This document shows positions 62,343-64,000 of a stretch of 64,000 nucleotides of DNA, one piece after another. The notes beneath the pieces are model-generated. The model was given only the letters and a program-made list of their open reading frames with translations, made no database searches and had not been told where the DNA came from. Numbering within the stretch: the first letter of the stretch is position 1; each line of letters begins with the position of its first letter. A program made the position numbers and the translations under genes. Source of the DNA: Bacteriovorax sp. (GTDB lineage Bacteria; Bdellovibrionota; Bacteriovoracia; Bacteriovoracales; Bacteriovoracaceae); NCBI GenBank assembly GCA_028710485.1, contig JAQTTZ010000006.1, positions 1-64,000 of the forward strand, given 5' to 3'.

Positions 62343-62413
62343 TAAAGACCTCCGATTCATAGAATAAGTGGTCTAAAGATACTCTTAGATTTCCTCAAAA
62401 TCTAGAAATTTAA

Positions 62414-63214
62414 CTAAAGATTAAAAGGAAAACTGGCGGTCATCTCAAGTTTTTTGTCTGCGTCAACTCCATTGGGCATTGATGTAGAAGACATGCGAGC
62501 TTTGATGTTTTTTGTAATTTCTTGGTCTACGAAGGCAACCCATTGTGACTCGTTTAAGTTATATTCAAACCCTGTAGAGGTACCAAGTTGATTAAAATCT
62601 TTTTTGGTTAGGATTTTGGCTTTTCCGTTTACTCCAACTATTGCGTTACATTCTAGCCATGGATTTCTCACATCCATGATGGCTTTTCCTTGGAGAACGC
62701 GGGCCTTGAATTTTAAGCTGATATATTTTGAAACAGGAACAGAAGCATTTGGACGAAGAGATTTTTCAACTTTTCCCACTGTATGCAAAGCTGATCCTTC
62801 TTCGGCGTCTCTTACTTCACCAGCTATACGCTTATCTGCATATCTCAAAAGATTTTTCATAATAAATTTTGTTTTAACTTTAGTTGTAGGAGCATTATAA
62901 AGATGAGTAGATCCTAAATCCCATTTTTGTGAGAAGTCTTCAACATCTTGCCAAGAGTTTAATGAATCTCTCATTCCTTTCATTACGCCAGCATCATCTT
63001 CAGCAAATAAAGACTGGACCATAACTTTTTGTTCTAACGGAACAGTTAAAACCTCTTCGTCGAAAGCACTTGCTGGCGTTCGTGAACTGGCAATTTTATG
63101 CTCTAAAGAAAACGCTGATAGACTTAAAAGTGACAAAATGATGAACAGTGACAGGTGTCTAAAATTTGGACATCCACATGTTGCTAGTTTTTCTTTTAAA
63201 TTTACAGTTTTCAT
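62414..63214 (-). CDS. Exported protein of unknown function
   Basis: A 266-residue protein from ATG 63212-63214 (AAGGT-type ribosome site). The hydrophobic segment (HLSLFIILSLLSLSAFS) makes a late signal peptide after about 20 residues, an unusually long n-region that coincides with an imperfect palindrome. The mature part has no recognised domain, with beta-like strands near the end (FEYNLNESQWVAFVDQEI). It stands between the gdh and parB genes. Confidence 0.7.
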   Translation of the reverse strand: MKTVNLKEKLATCGCPNFRHLSLFIILSLLSLSAFSLEHKIASSRTPASAFDEEVLTVPLEQKVMVQSLFAEDDAGVMKGMRDSLNSWQDVEDFSQKWDLGSTHLYNAPTTKVKTKFIMKNLLRYADKRIAGEVRDAEEGSALHTVGKVEKSLRPNASVPVSKYISLKFKARVLQGKAIMDVRNPWLECNAIVGVNGKAKILTKKDFNQLGTSTGFEYNLNESQWVAFVDQEITKNIKARMSSTSMPNGVDADKKLEMTASFPFNL

Positions 63215-63309
63215 TGGCTTATACCTTGTAACATTCAAAGTTAATCTTGTTACTTAGTTATTATTGCAAAGGATAAGCCAGAAACAAATTATTGCTAACA
63301 CTGGGAAAA

Positions 63310-63336
63310 AAGGGCCGTCGTTAAATGACGGCCCTT
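63310..63336 (-). terminator. Rho-independent terminator of the parB gene
   Basis: A 10-bp stem AAGGGCCGTC / GACGGCCCTT with a 7-base loop lies 12 bases past the parB stop. On the minus strand it is followed by TTTTTCCC. Confidence 0.88.
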
Positions 63337-63348
63337 AATGAATAGAAA

Positions 63349-64000
63349 TCACTGATCCATCATCTCTTTAGTCTCTGCAACCAAATTGCGAAGGAGTTCT
63401 TGAGTTTTTTTGTCAAGGTTTAAGTCCTTTGACTTAGAAGTCATGGCCTTTAAGAAGGCATTGGCACTTATACCTTTAGGAAGAATCGACTTAATAGGAG
63501 CTTTTTTAGAAACCTTTATCAGACCGCCGTTGCTAATAATTTGTGCAAGTTCTGATCGCTTAGTGATTCCCCCAGTGAGGATCCTTTTTTCAATATCATT
63601 CTTGAAATCACTTTTGGCCATAGCATCCCACTCGAGCAAAACATATTTTTCAATATCATGTTTTTTAGCTGCTTCTTTTAGCGTGCGTGGCATTTTAGCA
63701 ATTAATAATGAGCGGTGAACTTCTGACTTAGAAATTCCAAGTGCAGCTTGAATTTTTCTTTCACTCGCTTCTGTTGCGATTTGATAGTTTAGTATGCCGT
63801 CAGCTTTATCAACATAATGAAGTTCTTCACGAGAAGAGTTCTCAGAGAACTGAATGGCCATTAACTCTTCTTCAGACTTATTTTCCAAAACAAAGCACGG
63901 TGCTTTCTCTGTTTTATTGAAACTTAAAGCACGGAAACGTCTCTCACCACAAATAAGTCTATAACGACCATTTTTATCCTGGTGTAACACTAGGGGCTGA
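63349..64000 (-). CDS. ParB-family partition protein (partial, N-terminus outside)
   Basis: The frame is open to the window edge (QPLVLHQDKNGRYRLICGER at the edge), so the real start lies beyond. Seen are the ParB box GERRFRALS, the KorB/ParB helix-turn-helix (ASERKIQAALGISKSEVHRS) and a C-terminal dimer-like end. ParB with ParA separates replicated chromosomes or plasmids by binding parS; a parA should lie upstream, outside the window. Whether this is the main chromosomal copy cannot be seen. Confidence 0.88.
   Translation of the reverse strand, partial: QPLVLHQDKNGRYRLICGERRFRALSFNKTEKAPCFVLENKSEEELMAIQFSENSSREELHYVDKADGILNYQIATEASERKIQAALGISKSEVHRSLLIAKMPRTLKEAAKKHDIEKYVLLEWDAMAKSDFKNDIEKRILTGGITKRSELAQIISNGGLIKVSKKAPIKSILPKGISANAFLKAMTSKSKDLNLDKKTQELLRNLVAETKEMMDQ

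Noticed and set aside
1-64000. CRISPR arrays, insertion sequences, prophage or integron
   Set aside because: No regularly spaced repeats, no transposase or integrase gene and no att-like flanks at the only tRNA gene were found.

Overview
The window is a 64 kb, AT-rich (roughly 37-40% GC by eye), densely packed bacterial chromosomal segment. It contains no insertion sequence, prophage, CRISPR array or rRNA. Many lipoproteins and secreted proteins, periplasmic orphan families, Bdellovibrio-type housekeeping genes, HD-GYP and degenerate signalling proteins, secreted peptidases and an Opp peptide-uptake operon suggest a Gram-negative of the Bdellovibrionota, probably Bacteriovorax/Peredibacter-like. 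This assignment is inferred from gene content, not from a marker gene.

Left part (1-12 kb): a tRNA-Leu(UAG), a large coiled-coil protein with a degenerate HD-GYP-like neighbour, a complete oppABCDF operon on the minus strand, and a TPR lipoprotein coupled to a small lipoprotein that seems to start at a non-AUG codon. Region 12-19.3 kb (plus strand): a long structured leader, a minimal PhaR-type regulator, an outer-membrane barrel, two overlapping ArsA/Get3-like ATPases with complementary motif losses, then gshA, cystathionine beta-synthase and cystathionine gamma-lyase. Together these form a thiol (cysteine/glutathione) module. Region 19.3-28.8 kb: a degenerate SpoIIE-type phosphatase, an intact HD-GYP phosphodiesterase behind a sigma-28-like promoter, a class II aldolase-like protein, and a tight three-gene minus-strand operon of SUV3-like RNA helicase, DUF455 ferritin-like protein and ATP-grasp-like protein, followed by a secreted M28 aminopeptidase.

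Middle (28.9-45.3 kb): nitronate monooxygenase, an MFS exporter, two unknown helical proteins, a DUF900 hydrolase lipoprotein, an M3 oligopeptidase, a DtxR-like regulator, a large secreted Ala-rich protein with tandem repeats, a GT2 glycosyltransferase, rpiB, ahcY, a ThrB-like kinase and an RlmL-like methyltransferase. Region 45.3-54 kb: three consecutive exported proteins (the first vaguely secretin-like), a PD-(D/E)XK-like protein, an acyl-CoA dehydrogenase, a lipoprotein and two RNA methyltransferases. Right end (54-64 kb): a TrmH-type methyltransferase with gpmI and pfkA (glycolysis), small secreted proteins, a stand-alone ComM N-terminal-like domain, aspA, a FecR-domain pair, glutamate dehydrogenase and a ParB gene running off the end.

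Metabolic theme: peptide uptake (Opp) plus peptidases (M28, M3), AspA and glutamate dehydrogenase form a route for living on amino acids; AhcY, CBS and CGL convert the methyl-cycle product to cysteine, and GshA starts glutathione synthesis. The most promising candidates for undescribed biology are the SUV3/DUF455/ATP-grasp operon, the split-motif ArsA pair, the paired degenerate signalling enzymes (pseudo-HD-GYP, pseudo-PP2C), and the convergent terminator that contains both neighbouring stop codons.
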